NCBI RefSeq assembly: GCF_005502435.1
Contig: NZ_SCOU01000001.1
Location: forward strand, 558,001-622,000
DNA: 64,000 nt
Origin: Methylobacillus flagellatus
GTDB taxonomy: Bacteria; Pseudomonadota; Gammaproteobacteria; Burkholderiales; Methylophilaceae
Reading direction: 5' to 3'
The notes beneath the pieces were generated by a model that was not told the DNA's origin, did no database searches, and saw only the letters and a program-made list of their open reading frames with translations. Shown here piece by piece: positions 18,267-27,725 of the stretch (position 1 is the stretch's first letter; every line of letters starts with the position of its first letter). A program made the translations under genes and the position numbers.

Positions 18267-19267
18267 CAGAACAAGATGGCAAATGAAGCCAGCAGGCCCT
18301 TGGGCGAATCCGGGCGTTCTTCATCCCCGCCTACATATTCGAACTTGACGATACGGCTGGGCGCCACTTTCCAGGCGGCACCGATCAGCCAGCGATCACT
18401 GGAGCCATCACCGGCACGCTTGTAGTTCTCCAGCCTGCCGACCGCGAACCAGCGCGGGGCGATGGGTGCCACCGCTTGCAGATAGCCGCCGCTGCCACCG
18501 TCGCCGCCACTGGTGAGCCAGCGCTGGAACAGTTCGCCACTGATCTCCCAGCCACCATAACGGCTCAGGAAATCCACGCCCATCAGGCGGTAGCGCTGAT
18601 TGCCTGCGGTGCTCTCATTGAATTCCAGTGCAGACAGGCCGAACTCGGTACGCCCGGTGAGGTTGAGTCGACCGCCCGCCGTATTGCGGTACTCCAGCTC
18701 GTCACGGTCCACCTGCTGGTCCTTGAGCGCCTCGGCAAACACGGTATATTCCAGCACACGCGTCTCGAATGGCACCGCGCCGAACAGCATCAGGCCATTG
18801 AGCGCCACCGGGAACAGCTCGCGCGTGGCCAGCGGCCGTGTGGTGGTCCACACCAGCGGCGCGGCGTGGATCAGGTTCCAGCGCCCGACCGGGGTCAGGT
18901 AACGGCCGGCCCTGAGGTTGAAGGTCTCGTTGATGTTGTAATCAAAGTACAGGCGCTCGACATCGAGCACGGAGTCCTGATCGGTCAGACCCTTGCCGGA
19001 CTCCCAACGCACTGGCTGTTCGATCTCGATCTCGGAAAAGAACTTCCAGCGGCTGTCACCAGACCAGCTGATAAGCAGGCTGAGCTCTTCCAGTGAGGCT
19101 TCGGCGCGGCCGCCAGGGTGCAGGTTGGCTTCCACACTGCTGTAACCGCCCAGGTGGAAGCCTTCCAGCCAATCCGATGCCAGCCCATCCCACCTGGGTT
19201 CTGCAGCGTGTACCTGCAGGGCGAGCGCGGACAGCAGGATGAATCCCCACCAACGTATCGCATGCAT
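18266..19267 (-). CDS. Predicted outer-membrane beta-barrel protein
   Basis: 333 residues from the ATG at 19267 (AAGGAG ribosome site); the longer frame to 19354 is a low-complexity SSKQEPSS repeat and unlikely. A signal peptide (GFILLSALALQVHAAEP) is followed by alternating amphipathic strands rich in aromatic residues (RLYFDYNINETFNLRAGRYLTP, WEISGELFQRWL), and the chain ends in phenylalanine, as outer-membrane barrels do. It resembles porin-like proteins without a recognisable specificity. Co-transcribed with the PstS-like gene; divergent from the histidine kinase. Confidence 0.7.
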   Translation of the reverse strand: MHAIRWWGFILLSALALQVHAAEPRWDGLASDWLEGFHLGGYSSVEANLHPGGRAEASLEELSLLISWSGDSRWKFFSEIEIEQPVRWESGKGLTDQDSVLDVERLYFDYNINETFNLRAGRYLTPVGRWNLIHAAPLVWTTTRPLATRELFPVALNGLMLFGAVPFETRVLEYTVFAEALKDQQVDRDELEYRNTAGGRLNLTGRTEFGLSALEFNESTAGNQRYRLMGVDFLSRYGGWEISGELFQRWLTSGGDGGSGGYLQAVAPIAPRWFAVGRLENYKRAGDGSSDRWLIGAAWKVAPSRIVKFEYVGGDEERPDSPKGLLASFAILF

Positions 19268-19315
19268 TTTGTGCCACTCCTTGCCTTGAACCGGCGAACA
19301 TTCTAATCTTGTTTG

Positions 19316-19351
19316 GCTGCTTGGCTCTTGTTTGCTGCTTGGCTCTTGTTT
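19316..19351. repeat. Two perfect tandem copies of an 18-base unit
   Basis: The unit GCTGCTTGGCTCTTGTTT occurs at 19316-19333 and again at 19334-19351, with a partial third copy (CTTGTTT) just before. It sits in the 170-base space between the divergent barrel-protein and histidine-kinase genes, in the 5' leader of the former. It could be a regulator binding array or simple slippage. Confidence 0.85.
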
Positions 19352-19437
19352 CACTGATCAGCATCGCGCAACCATGATGGCCAGATTACGCCAAACCGAA
19401 TGAGAACCACAGTGCCCGCTTTATACTTCCCTGCCAC

Positions 19438-21126
19438 ATGCTGAACAAACTCAAATCGCTGCCTATCCGTCATCTGCTGTTGGCGGCCTTCCTGCTCACC
19501 GGCCTGCTGCCCAGCGTGCTGGTCACCGGGCTCGCGTTCCATGAAGCAGGCAGCGTGCTCACCACCGAGATCGCCCACGATCTGGAGACGCGCGCGCGTG
19601 CCAGCGCCGATGATATAGACCGCGTCATGTTCGAGCGTGTGCAGAACGCCGCCTCCTGGAGCCGGCTGGAGATCATGCAGGAATTCCGCGTGGACGACGT
19701 GGACAAGCGCCTGTCCAAATTCCTGGGCGAGCTCAAGACCAGCTACCAGCAAGTGTATGACGCGCTCTACGTGACCGATGCGCAGCTGCGCATCATCGCC
19801 TCCAGTGAGCCGCGCAGCCTGGGCCGCCCCCTGTCAGTACCCCCGGACTGGCTGCATATCCAGCTCGGTGGCACCGATATCCACCTATCCCGCCCGTATC
19901 ATCAGCAACTGTACATCTCGGCGCGCATCACCGACAGCATCGACGCCGGTCAGCCCGGCAAGCTGGTGGCCGTGCTCAACTGGCAACAAGTCAGCCGCAT
20001 CCTCGATGATGCCGTGTCCGGGCGCACCTCGGCCGTGCTGCTGGACAGCGCAGAGCAGCCTCTGGCGGCGACCGCTGGCTGGCAAGCGGAGCAAACCATG
20101 GCCAGCATCACCGCCAGCGCGCTGAACCAGGGCTTTCAGGGCCTGACCGAAGTACGCTGGCGTGTGATCTTTTCCCAGCACAGTGAAGAAGCACTGGCGC
20201 CGGTGCGGCGCATGGGACTGATCTTTCTGGGCCTGCTGCTGGCCACGCTGGTGCTGGCCAGCGTGATGGCGGTGCCGGTGGCGCGCACCCTGTCGCGGCC
20301 ACTGGCGGCACTCACTGCGTTCGCCCAGCAATTCATACGCTCCGGTGCCAGCCTGCAACCGCCGGTGGGTGGCCCGGCCGAGATCGACAGCATGGCGCGC
20401 GCCTTCGGACAGATGATCGCCGACCTGGAACGCTCGCGTGCCAACCTGACCCGCGCCGCCAAGCTGGCAGTGGTAGGCGAGATGGCCGCCGCCATGAGCC
20501 ATGAGGTACGAACCCCGCTGGGCATCCTGCGCTCTTCCGCACAACTGCTGCAGCGCGAACCCGCGCTCACGCCCGAGGGCCGCGAGCTGTGTGGGTTCAT
20601 CATCAGCGAGACCGAACGCCTCAATCGCCTGGTGACCACACTCATCGACGCTGCCAAGCCACGCCCGCTGGAATTCACCACCACCGACTTGAGCCAGCTG
20701 GCACGCCAGACCAGCGCCATGCTGGCCGCCCAGGCGCAAAAGAAGTCCATCACGCTGAGCTGTCCGGGCACCAGCCAGGTGGTGTGCCAGTGCGATGCCG
20801 AGCAGATGACGCAGGTGTTGCTCAACCTGCTGCTGAATGCCATCCAGCTATTGCCGGAAGGGGGACACATTGAAGTGCTGCTCAGCGAGACCGATCATGA
20901 GGTGTTGATCAGCGTGGCCGATGACGGGCCTGGCATCCCGCCCGAGCAGCGCGATCTGGTGTTCGACCCCTTCTTCACGCAGCGTCCGGGTGGCGTGGGC
21001 CTGGGCCTGGCGGTGGTACGCCAGATCGTGCACGCCCATCTGGGCAGCATCAGCGCCAGCGAGAGTAGAATGCACGGAGCTTTGTTTACCATCCACCTGC
21101 CCAAGCTGAAAGTCGAAACAACGTGA
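19438..21126 (+). CDS. Membrane sensor histidine kinase
   Basis: 562 residues. One membrane segment near residues 12-31, a periplasmic sensor region (about 32-255), a second segment (about 258-283), HAMP linker, then the dimerisation/phosphoacceptor domain with MSHEVRTPLG, and the ATPase domain with NLLLNAIQLLPEGG, VADDGPGIPPEQ and VGLGLAVV. It overlaps the response regulator by 4 bases. The stimulus is unknown; the divergent barrel and PstS-like genes are the obvious candidates for regulation or for supplying the signal. Confidence 0.92.
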   Translation: MLNKLKSLPIRHLLLAAFLLTGLLPSVLVTGLAFHEAGSVLTTEIAHDLETRARASADDIDRVMFERVQNAASWSRLEIMQEFRVDDVDKRLSKFLGELKTSYQQVYDALYVTDAQLRIIASSEPRSLGRPLSVPPDWLHIQLGGTDIHLSRPYHQQLYISARITDSIDAGQPGKLVAVLNWQQVSRILDDAVSGRTSAVLLDSAEQPLAATAGWQAEQTMASITASALNQGFQGLTEVRWRVIFSQHSEEALAPVRRMGLIFLGLLLATLVLASVMAVPVARTLSRPLAALTAFAQQFIRSGASLQPPVGGPAEIDSMARAFGQMIADLERSRANLTRAAKLAVVGEMAAAMSHEVRTPLGILRSSAQLLQREPALTPEGRELCGFIISETERLNRLVTTLIDAAKPRPLEFTTTDLSQLARQTSAMLAAQAQKKSITLSCPGTSQVVCQCDAEQMTQVLLNLLLNAIQLLPEGGHIEVLLSETDHEVLISVADDGPGIPPEQRDLVFDPFFTQRPGGVGLGLAVVRQIVHAHLGSISASESRMHGALFTIHLPKLKVETT

Positions 21127-22478
21127 ACGAACAAAAACGCATCCTTGCCGTGGACGATGAGCCCAGCATGCGCCGCCTGCTGGAGATCGGCCTGCGCCAG
21201 GCCGGTTATCAGCCACTGCTGGCCGCCAATGGCCGTGAAGCGCTGGACCTGCTGCGCCAGCAAGGGGCCGACCTCATCGTCAGTGATCTGCACATGCCGG
21301 GCATGGGCGGCCTGGATCTGCTGCGCGCCTTGCGCAACGACAGCAACGACATCCCGGTGATCATCGTCACGGCACAAGGCGAGATCGGCACGGCAGTGGA
21401 CGCCATGAAGCTGGGCGCTTCCGATTACGTCCTGCGCCCGTTCGACCTGGACACGCTGGAGATCGCCATCGACCGTGCGCTGTCGCTGACGCGACTCAAG
21501 CTGGAGAATCAGTTTCTGCGCGATGAAGTGGAGCGCGATGCCAGCGATCTGATCGGCGACAGCGCGGCCATGCAGCGTGTGAAGCGCGCCATCCAGCAAG
21601 TGGCCCCGGAAAAAGCCACCGCCATGATCGTGGGCGAGACCGGCACCGGCAAAGAGCTGGTAGCGCGCGCCATCCACCAGTTATCGCCGCGCAAGGACGC
21701 GCTGTTCGTGGCCGTCAACTGCGCCGCCATTCCGGGCGAGATGCTGGAATCCGAGCTGTTCGGCCATGCCCGCGGGGCCTTCACTGGCGCCATCAAGGAC
21801 AGGGTGGGCAAGTTCGAACTGGCCGATGGCGGCACCTTGTTCCTGGATGAAGTGACCGAGATGCCCATCGCGCTGCAAGCCAAGCTGCTGCGCGCGCTGC
21901 AGGAAGGCGTGATCGAACGGCTGGGCAGCAACCGCCCCACGCAGGTGGATATCCGCATCGTCGCGGCCACCAATCTGGATCCACTGCAGGCGGTGAAAGA
22001 CGGCAAGCTGCGCGAGGACTTGTACTACCGCCTCAATGTGTTCCGCATCGAAGTACCGCCACTGCGCCAGCGCCTGCAGGATATCCCGCAGCTGGCGGCG
22101 TTCTTCCTGCGCCTAAGGCAGCGCGAGATCAGCCCCGGCAGCATGCAGATGCTGCAGAGCTACCACTGGCCCGGCAATGTGCGCGAACTGCAAAACGTGC
22201 TGGAGCGTGCCGCCATCGTCAGCGGCCAGCAGACCATCGCGCCTGAACACCTGCCTGCCGACCTGCTGAGCCACAGCACGCCCGCCCATCATGCCGTCCC
22301 CATGGAAACGGAAGCGCTTTCCTGCAGCCTGCCCGACGCCATCGAAGCGCTGGAACTGCGTCTGATCAAACAGGCGCTGCAACAATCCGGGGACAACAAG
22401 AGCCGCGCCGCCAAACTATTGGAGATCAGCGAACGCTCGCTGTGGTACAAACTTGGTCGCTACAAGATCGGAAGCTAG
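21123..22478 (+). CDS. Sigma-54-dependent response regulator (NtrC family)
   Basis: 451 residues with receiver domain (phospho-Asp in LIVSDLHMPGMGG), AAA+ domain with Walker A GETGTGKE, the sigma-54 contact loop GAFTGA and Walker B GGTLFLDEV, and a Fis-type helix-turn-helix at the end (NKSRAAKLLEISERSLWYKL). The GTG/ATG start overlaps the kinase stop. I searched the nearby intergenic regions by eye for -24/-12 promoters and found none that is convincing, so its targets are not evident here. Confidence 0.95.
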   Translation: MNEQKRILAVDDEPSMRRLLEIGLRQAGYQPLLAANGREALDLLRQQGADLIVSDLHMPGMGGLDLLRALRNDSNDIPVIIVTAQGEIGTAVDAMKLGASDYVLRPFDLDTLEIAIDRALSLTRLKLENQFLRDEVERDASDLIGDSAAMQRVKRAIQQVAPEKATAMIVGETGTGKELVARAIHQLSPRKDALFVAVNCAAIPGEMLESELFGHARGAFTGAIKDRVGKFELADGGTLFLDEVTEMPIALQAKLLRALQEGVIERLGSNRPTQVDIRIVAATNLDPLQAVKDGKLREDLYYRLNVFRIEVPPLRQRLQDIPQLAAFFLRLRQREISPGSMQMLQSYHWPGNVRELQNVLERAAIVSGQQTIAPEHLPADLLSHSTPAHHAVPMETEALSCSLPDAIEALELRLIKQALQQSGDNKSRAAKLLEISERSLWYKLGRYKIGS

Positions 22479-22541
22479 CCGCATGCATCACCCCTACATT
22501 CACACCGCCAGTCTGGTAGTCATCTGCGGACGGTTCCAGGC

Positions 22542-24446
22542 ATGACCCTACGCCGCTACTTGCTGCTGGCCCTGTTGATCGCCCTTGGTCTGGGCTGGTG
22601 GCTGTCGCAAGACAGATCGCCGCTCAGCCCGGTCTACGTCTTCGATGGCGTGGTCGGGCCCAGCCACAAGACCGTGCTGCCACCACCCGCGCCTGCCATC
22701 TGGAAAGACCATGACCAGGGCAGCCAGTCGCGTCTGGCCATCCTGCTCACCGACCCGGATTCCGCATGGCTGGGCCTGGTGCACGGCCTGCGCAGCATGG
22801 GCGTGCCGCTGCGCATCACACGTGATTACAAGGAAGCGCTGCGTCACCGCGTGGTGCTGGTCTACCCGACCATCTCCGGGCGCGTGCTGCCTGCCGAGGC
22901 GCTGCAGGCGCTGATCCGCTTCCCGGAAAAAGGCGGCACGCTGATAGGCGTGAACGTGGAAGGCGGTGGCATGGCCGCCACCTTCGGCTTTACCGACATC
23001 GCACCGGCACGCACACGCCAGGCCTTCACGCTGGACGCCAGCCACCCGCGTGCGCAGCAATTCGATGATGCGCTGGAGCGCACCGTGCCCTTCTCCAACA
23101 CCGCCTCGGGTGCCGATGCCGCCGGCAGCCTGGGGTATCTGGGCGCGCAGGCACCGCTGGCCAGTTTCGAGGATGGCAGTGCCGCCATCACCGCGCGCAG
23201 CATAGGCAGCGGTCATGCTTATGCCTTTGGTGTGGATATCGGCTTCATGCTGCTCACCGGCTACAACAACCGTGAGCAAGGCGTGGCGCGCAGCTATGTG
23301 AACCGCTATGAACCGGCGCTGGATGTGGTGCTGCGCCTGTTGCAGGACATCTACCGTCAGGGCGAACCGCATGCCGTGACGCTCAACCCGGTGCCGCAGG
23401 GCAAATCACTGGCGGTGGTGATCAGTCACGATGTGGACTACACCACCTCGCTGGCCAACGCCAACGCCTACGCCGACTACGAGACCTCGGTAGGCATCAA
23501 GGCCACCTACTTCATACAGACCAAATACGTGCGTGACTGGAACGATCAGGTGTTCTTCAATGAACAAGGCCTGGATCCGCTGCGCAAACTGCACGCTGCC
23601 GGCATGGAGATCGGTAGCCACAGCGTGGCACATGCCATGGATTTCCACCGCCTGCCGCTGGGTAGCGGAGAGGAGCACTACCCGGCCTACCGGCCGTTGG
23701 TGCGCGACAAGGACAAATCCGAGGAGGCCACCATCCTCGGCGAGCTGCGTGTCAGCCGCTTCCTGCTGGAACATTTCCTACCGGATTACCAGATCAACAG
23801 CTTCCGTCCCGGTCACCTGCGTAACCCGTATGTGTTGCCACAAGCATTGCAGGCCACCGGCTACCAGTTCAGCTCCTCGGTCACCGCCAACAACTCGCTG
23901 ACCCACCTGCCCTTCCGTCTCACCTACAGCCGCGAGACCGCCGCGACCAGCGCCGTGTATGAGTTTCCGGTCACCATCGAGGACGAATCCGCGCCTCCTC
24001 TGGGTAGCCGTCTACCTGAAGCGCTGAGGCTGGCGGAACGGCTGGCACGTTATGGCGGTCTGTTCATGGTGTTGATCCATACCGACATCACCGGTCACAA
24101 GCTGGACTTCGAACGTGGCCTGGTGGAGGCGCTACGCCCCACCGCCTGGTTCGGCACGCTGGGTGACTATGGCCGTTTCTGGCAGGCGCGCGACCGTATC
24201 GGTGTGGATATCCTGCCCAACGGCCAGCAACTGGTGCTGCAGCTGAGTGTGCCTGTGCCCGTGGATGGCCTCAGCCTGGATCTGCCCATGGGCTATCGCG
24301 CGGTGACGGCCAGCCCGGCTGGCGTCAGCTACACTCAGCAAGGTGCGCGCCTCGTTATCGACAAACTCACTGATGACGCCACGCTGACGCTGGTGCGTGA
24401 CGGTAGCCGGCCCTATGCGAATGTGCCATTTGGTAGTCGGCCATGA
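22542..24446 (+). CDS. Polysaccharide deacetylase-domain protein with N-terminal membrane anchor
   Basis: 634 residues. An N-terminal membrane segment (YLLLALLIALGLGWWL) puts the bulk in the periplasm. The N-terminal half (about 60-260) looks like a glutamine-amidotransferase-like or sugar-binding domain with no obvious catalytic triad. A NodB-type deacetylase domain follows, with SHDVDYTT (catalytic Asp pair) and GSHSVAHAMDFH (metal-binding His-x-x-x-His). It overlaps the next gene by 4 bases and lies 63 bases after the response regulator. Probable role: trimming of an exported polysaccharide; substrate not visible. Confidence 0.82.
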   Translation: MTLRRYLLLALLIALGLGWWLSQDRSPLSPVYVFDGVVGPSHKTVLPPPAPAIWKDHDQGSQSRLAILLTDPDSAWLGLVHGLRSMGVPLRITRDYKEALRHRVVLVYPTISGRVLPAEALQALIRFPEKGGTLIGVNVEGGGMAATFGFTDIAPARTRQAFTLDASHPRAQQFDDALERTVPFSNTASGADAAGSLGYLGAQAPLASFEDGSAAITARSIGSGHAYAFGVDIGFMLLTGYNNREQGVARSYVNRYEPALDVVLRLLQDIYRQGEPHAVTLNPVPQGKSLAVVISHDVDYTTSLANANAYADYETSVGIKATYFIQTKYVRDWNDQVFFNEQGLDPLRKLHAAGMEIGSHSVAHAMDFHRLPLGSGEEHYPAYRPLVRDKDKSEEATILGELRVSRFLLEHFLPDYQINSFRPGHLRNPYVLPQALQATGYQFSSSVTANNSLTHLPFRLTYSRETAATSAVYEFPVTIEDESAPPLGSRLPEALRLAERLARYGGLFMVLIHTDITGHKLDFERGLVEALRPTAWFGTLGDYGRFWQARDRIGVDILPNGQQLVLQLSVPVPVDGLSLDLPMGYRAVTASPAGVSYTQQGARLVIDKLTDDATLTLVRDGSRPYANVPFGSRP

Positions 24447-26191
24447 GGCGGGCCAGGCAACTGGCCCTCTGCACTGTCAGCCTGCTGGGCTTGCTGATGG
24501 CTGAACCCGCTTCGGCAACATGGCTCAGCCTGTGCGATGCCAATACGCTGCCTCCCGACGCACAAGTGCTGGCCAGCTATGCTTCCACCTCGGGCAGCAA
24601 GCGCGCGCTGGTGCTGACTGACACGCCACTGCAATGCAACACAGTGCAGCTGCCCGTCCCTGCCAGCCAGGTCAGCGATGGCCGTTTACTGGCACCCGGC
24701 CTCGCCAAGGCCATCCAGCAGGGGTTCTCGCTGACCGGACAACAAAGCGCAGATCGATTTTTGGTCAGCGAAGTCGCTGCACCAGAAACAACTTCCGACC
24801 CCAGCCAGCTGCCACTGGACGTGGCCTTGCTGCTACAGGCCAAGGTAGTGGCATTCGGTCATGAAGAGCGGGTCAATGTCAGCCAGCATAAGGGTCAACT
24901 ACAACTCAGCTGCCAGGCCGGCCACAGCCCGGCGGGCGTGGTGTTGCAGCTGCCTTACCGTGGCCTACCCGGGCAAGTGGCCATGCAGATCCGTGCGCAG
25001 TACCGTGCCAGCGCCGGGTTCGAGATCGGCATCTCGGACAGCCAGCGCCAGCAACGCGGTGACCCGCTCACGCTGGGCGCACTGCCCGCCCATCAGTCAC
25101 TAGCCGCCCTGGCGATCGCCGGGCACACGTCTAGCATACCCATACCTATGCCCACCCAGCCACTGGATACGGGCAGCGTGCAATCGTTCACCATCGCCTG
25201 CCCGGTGCAGGCTGCCACCCTAGCGCTGCAGGACTTGCGCATCCTGCCCGCCCAGCCTGCCAAGCCGCCCGGTCGGGCCTTGTGGGTATGGCAACCGGCC
25301 GCCTGGATGGATGAGCCGCATGCCCTGCTGAACAAGTTGAACAAGGCCGGTGCCGATAGCGTGTTCATCACCGTGCCAGTCGATCTGGACAGCGGACTGG
25401 TTGCCCAGCCCGACGCGCTGGCCGCTTTTGTGAAGCTGGCCCGCCAGCAAGTGGTCAAGGTATGGGCGGTGGTGGGTGACCCAGGTGCCGTGATAGCGGA
25501 TCAGCGCGCAGCATTCGCGCGCCTGCCTGCCGCTTACCGGCAGTACAACCGCGCCGTCGCTGCGGATGCACAGCTGGCTGGCGTGCAGTTCGACATCGAG
25601 CCCTACCTCAACCCTGGCTATGCACTGGACCCTGCAGCCTGGCATGAGGCGTATATCAGCACGCTCACGCAATTGAAACAGGTGGCTGACATGCCGGTGG
25701 ATATCGCCATCCCGTTCTGGTGGGCCACGCAGGCCACCCCGCAAGGCATGCTGCTCGACAGGCTGGCGCCCCTGGTGGACGTAGTCAGTGTGATGAACTA
25801 CCGCACCCAGGCTACGCAGATCAAGCAGCTGGCGCAGCCATTCCTGGAATGGGCCGCACGCCATGGCCGGCAGGTGCGCATAGGCCTGGAATCCGGGCCT
25901 ATCCCGGACGAAGTGCAGCGCCATTACCGCCCCTGGCAGACCGGCACAGCGCTGATGGTCACGCTGGGAGCACAGCAGGTGCTGCTGCAACTGACTCAGC
26001 CGGTGACGGTAAAGCCCGCTCAGGCTGGCCTGCAGCCGTTCCGTTTCTCGCATGAAACGCCAGTGCCCGGCAGCGCTACCACCTTCGCCGGCAAGCGCAG
26101 CGCGCTATTGGCGCTGTTACCGGAACTGGAAACGCTGTGGAGCGCCTGGCCCGGCTTTGCCGGCATCGCGCTGCACGAATTTGAACCTTGA
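24443..26191 (+). CDS. Exported protein with glycosidase-like TIM-barrel region, function unknown
   Basis: 582 residues with a signal peptide (LALCTVSLLGLLMAEPASA). The central and C-terminal part has TIM-barrel-like features: ALWVWQPAAW, GADSVFITVP, VQFDIEPYLNPGY (possible catalytic acidic pair), DIAIPFWW and VVSVMNYRTQ, as in secreted glycoside hydrolases that lack close relatives. I do not recognise the family. Overlap with the deacetylase gene suggests both act on one exopolysaccharide. A cysteine early in the mature chain (LSLCDAN) is not in lipobox position. Confidence 0.6.
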   Translation: MRRARQLALCTVSLLGLLMAEPASATWLSLCDANTLPPDAQVLASYASTSGSKRALVLTDTPLQCNTVQLPVPASQVSDGRLLAPGLAKAIQQGFSLTGQQSADRFLVSEVAAPETTSDPSQLPLDVALLLQAKVVAFGHEERVNVSQHKGQLQLSCQAGHSPAGVVLQLPYRGLPGQVAMQIRAQYRASAGFEIGISDSQRQQRGDPLTLGALPAHQSLAALAIAGHTSSIPIPMPTQPLDTGSVQSFTIACPVQAATLALQDLRILPAQPAKPPGRALWVWQPAAWMDEPHALLNKLNKAGADSVFITVPVDLDSGLVAQPDALAAFVKLARQQVVKVWAVVGDPGAVIADQRAAFARLPAAYRQYNRAVAADAQLAGVQFDIEPYLNPGYALDPAAWHEAYISTLTQLKQVADMPVDIAIPFWWATQATPQGMLLDRLAPLVDVVSVMNYRTQATQIKQLAQPFLEWAARHGRQVRIGLESGPIPDEVQRHYRPWQTGTALMVTLGAQQVLLQLTQPVTVKPAQAGLQPFRFSHETPVPGSATTFAGKRSALLALLPELETLWSAWPGFAGIALHEFEP

Positions 26192-26261
26192 ACACCGTTA
26201 ATGTTTGGATCGCCAATGCTGGCCATGATGCTGATGGCCGCTACGCCACAGGAACCCGCCC

Positions 26262-27623
26262 ATGACTTTGAAACAAATGATCGCCAGCAGTTTTGCCCGC
26301 CTCACCGACCTGTACGGTCGCAGCTTCATCCATAGCCTGATCGTCATCGCAGGCTGCGGCCTGCTGATCTGCGTGCTGGTATTCAGCTTCATCAACGCTG
26401 CCGCGCCCACCAGCCTCACCATCGCCAGCGGCCCGGAAGGCAGCTCGTTCAGCAAGAATGCCGAAAAGTACAAAGCCATCCTCGCCAAGGAAGGCGTCAA
26501 GCTCACCATCGTGCCATCGGAGGGCTCCACCGACAACCTCAACAAACTCACTGCCAAAGGTAGCAAGATCGACGTGGCGTTCGTGCAGGGCGGTGATACG
26601 CAAGGCCCGGATGAAAAGAAGGTGGACACCAGCAAACTGATGTCGCTGGGCAGCATCTCCTATCAGCCGCTGTTCGTGTTCTATCGCGGTGAAGGGCGAC
26701 GGCTGTTATCAGACTTCCGTGGTGCGCGCCTTTCTGTGGGTCAGGTTGGCAGCGGCACGCACAACCTGGCCATGACACTGCTCAAAGAGAATGACATAGA
26801 CAGCGACAATACTCGCCTGCTAAATGAAAGCCCGACCGAAGGCGTGGATGCACTGATGAGTGGGGAGATCGACGCCTTGTTCGTGATGGGCGACTCTGCT
26901 TCGGTGGACCTGATGCGCAAGCTGGTGCAATCGCCAGGCATCAACATCTTCAACTTCACCCAGGCCGACGGCTATACGCGCCGCGTGAAATACCTGAACA
27001 AGCTGGTGCTGCCGCAAGGCTCGCTGGACCTGGGCAAGAACATCCCGGTCAACGACTTGTACCTGGTGGCCCCCACCGTGGAACTGGTAGCTCAGGACGA
27101 TCTGCACCCGGCGCTGTCCGACTTGCTGCTGGAAGCGGCACGTGAAGTGCACGGCTCGGCTGGCCTATTCCGCAAGAATGGCGAATTCCCCACCATCCTG
27201 GAGCACGACATCCGCATCAGCCCGGACGCCACGCGTTACTACGCCTCGGGCAAGAGCTTTCTGTACCGTACCTTCCCGTTCTGGCTGGCCAGCCTGATCA
27301 ACCGCGTGCTGGCGCTACTGGTGCCCATCTTCCTGTTGCTGATCCCCACGCTCAAGATCGCGCCCATCATCTACCGCTGGCGCTTCCAGTCGCGCATCTA
27401 CCCCTGGTACAAAGTGTTGCTGGAGATCGAGCGCGAGACGCTCAGCGTCAACATGAGCAAGGAAACGCGCGCGCATCTGGTAGAAAAGCTGGACCACATC
27501 GAGCAATCGGTGAACAAGATCAAGATCCCGCCTTCATTCGGCGACTTGCTGTACGGCCTGAAAGGCCATATCGACTTCGTGCGCAGCCGGCTTAGCAGCA
27601 CAAACCCGGAACCCGTCGCCTGA
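26262..27623 (+). CDS. TAXI-family solute-binding protein with membrane-anchored ends
   Basis: 453 residues. The core (about 45-325) matches TRAP-associated extracytoplasmic immunogenic proteins: SLTIASGPEGSSFSKNA, GSTDNLNKL, FVQGGDTQG, ARLSVGQVGSGTHNLA, and ALMSGEIDALFVMGD. Unlike a standard TAXI protein it has an N-terminal membrane segment (LIVIAGCGLLICVLVF) and a C-terminal one (LALLVPIFLLLIPTLKI) followed by a charged cytoplasmic tail. No TRAP membrane subunits are nearby, so it probably works as a sensor or accessory factor rather than an importer. 70 bases after the glycosidase-like gene. Confidence 0.75.
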   Translation: MTLKQMIASSFARLTDLYGRSFIHSLIVIAGCGLLICVLVFSFINAAAPTSLTIASGPEGSSFSKNAEKYKAILAKEGVKLTIVPSEGSTDNLNKLTAKGSKIDVAFVQGGDTQGPDEKKVDTSKLMSLGSISYQPLFVFYRGEGRRLLSDFRGARLSVGQVGSGTHNLAMTLLKENDIDSDNTRLLNESPTEGVDALMSGEIDALFVMGDSASVDLMRKLVQSPGINIFNFTQADGYTRRVKYLNKLVLPQGSLDLGKNIPVNDLYLVAPTVELVAQDDLHPALSDLLLEAAREVHGSAGLFRKNGEFPTILEHDIRISPDATRYYASGKSFLYRTFPFWLASLINRVLALLVPIFLLLIPTLKIAPIIYRWRFQSRIYPWYKVLLEIERETLSVNMSKETRAHLVEKLDHIEQSVNKIKIPPSFGDLLYGLKGHIDFVRSRLSSTNPEPVA

Positions 27624-27725
27624 GCAGCCGTCGATTGAGCAGCGAGCGCTGAGGCAAAGAATGTTGAGGCAGGCAAGATTCAGCTAAGCAACGTTCAGCC
27701 AGGCCGGCATCTTTTGCGCGGCGCC

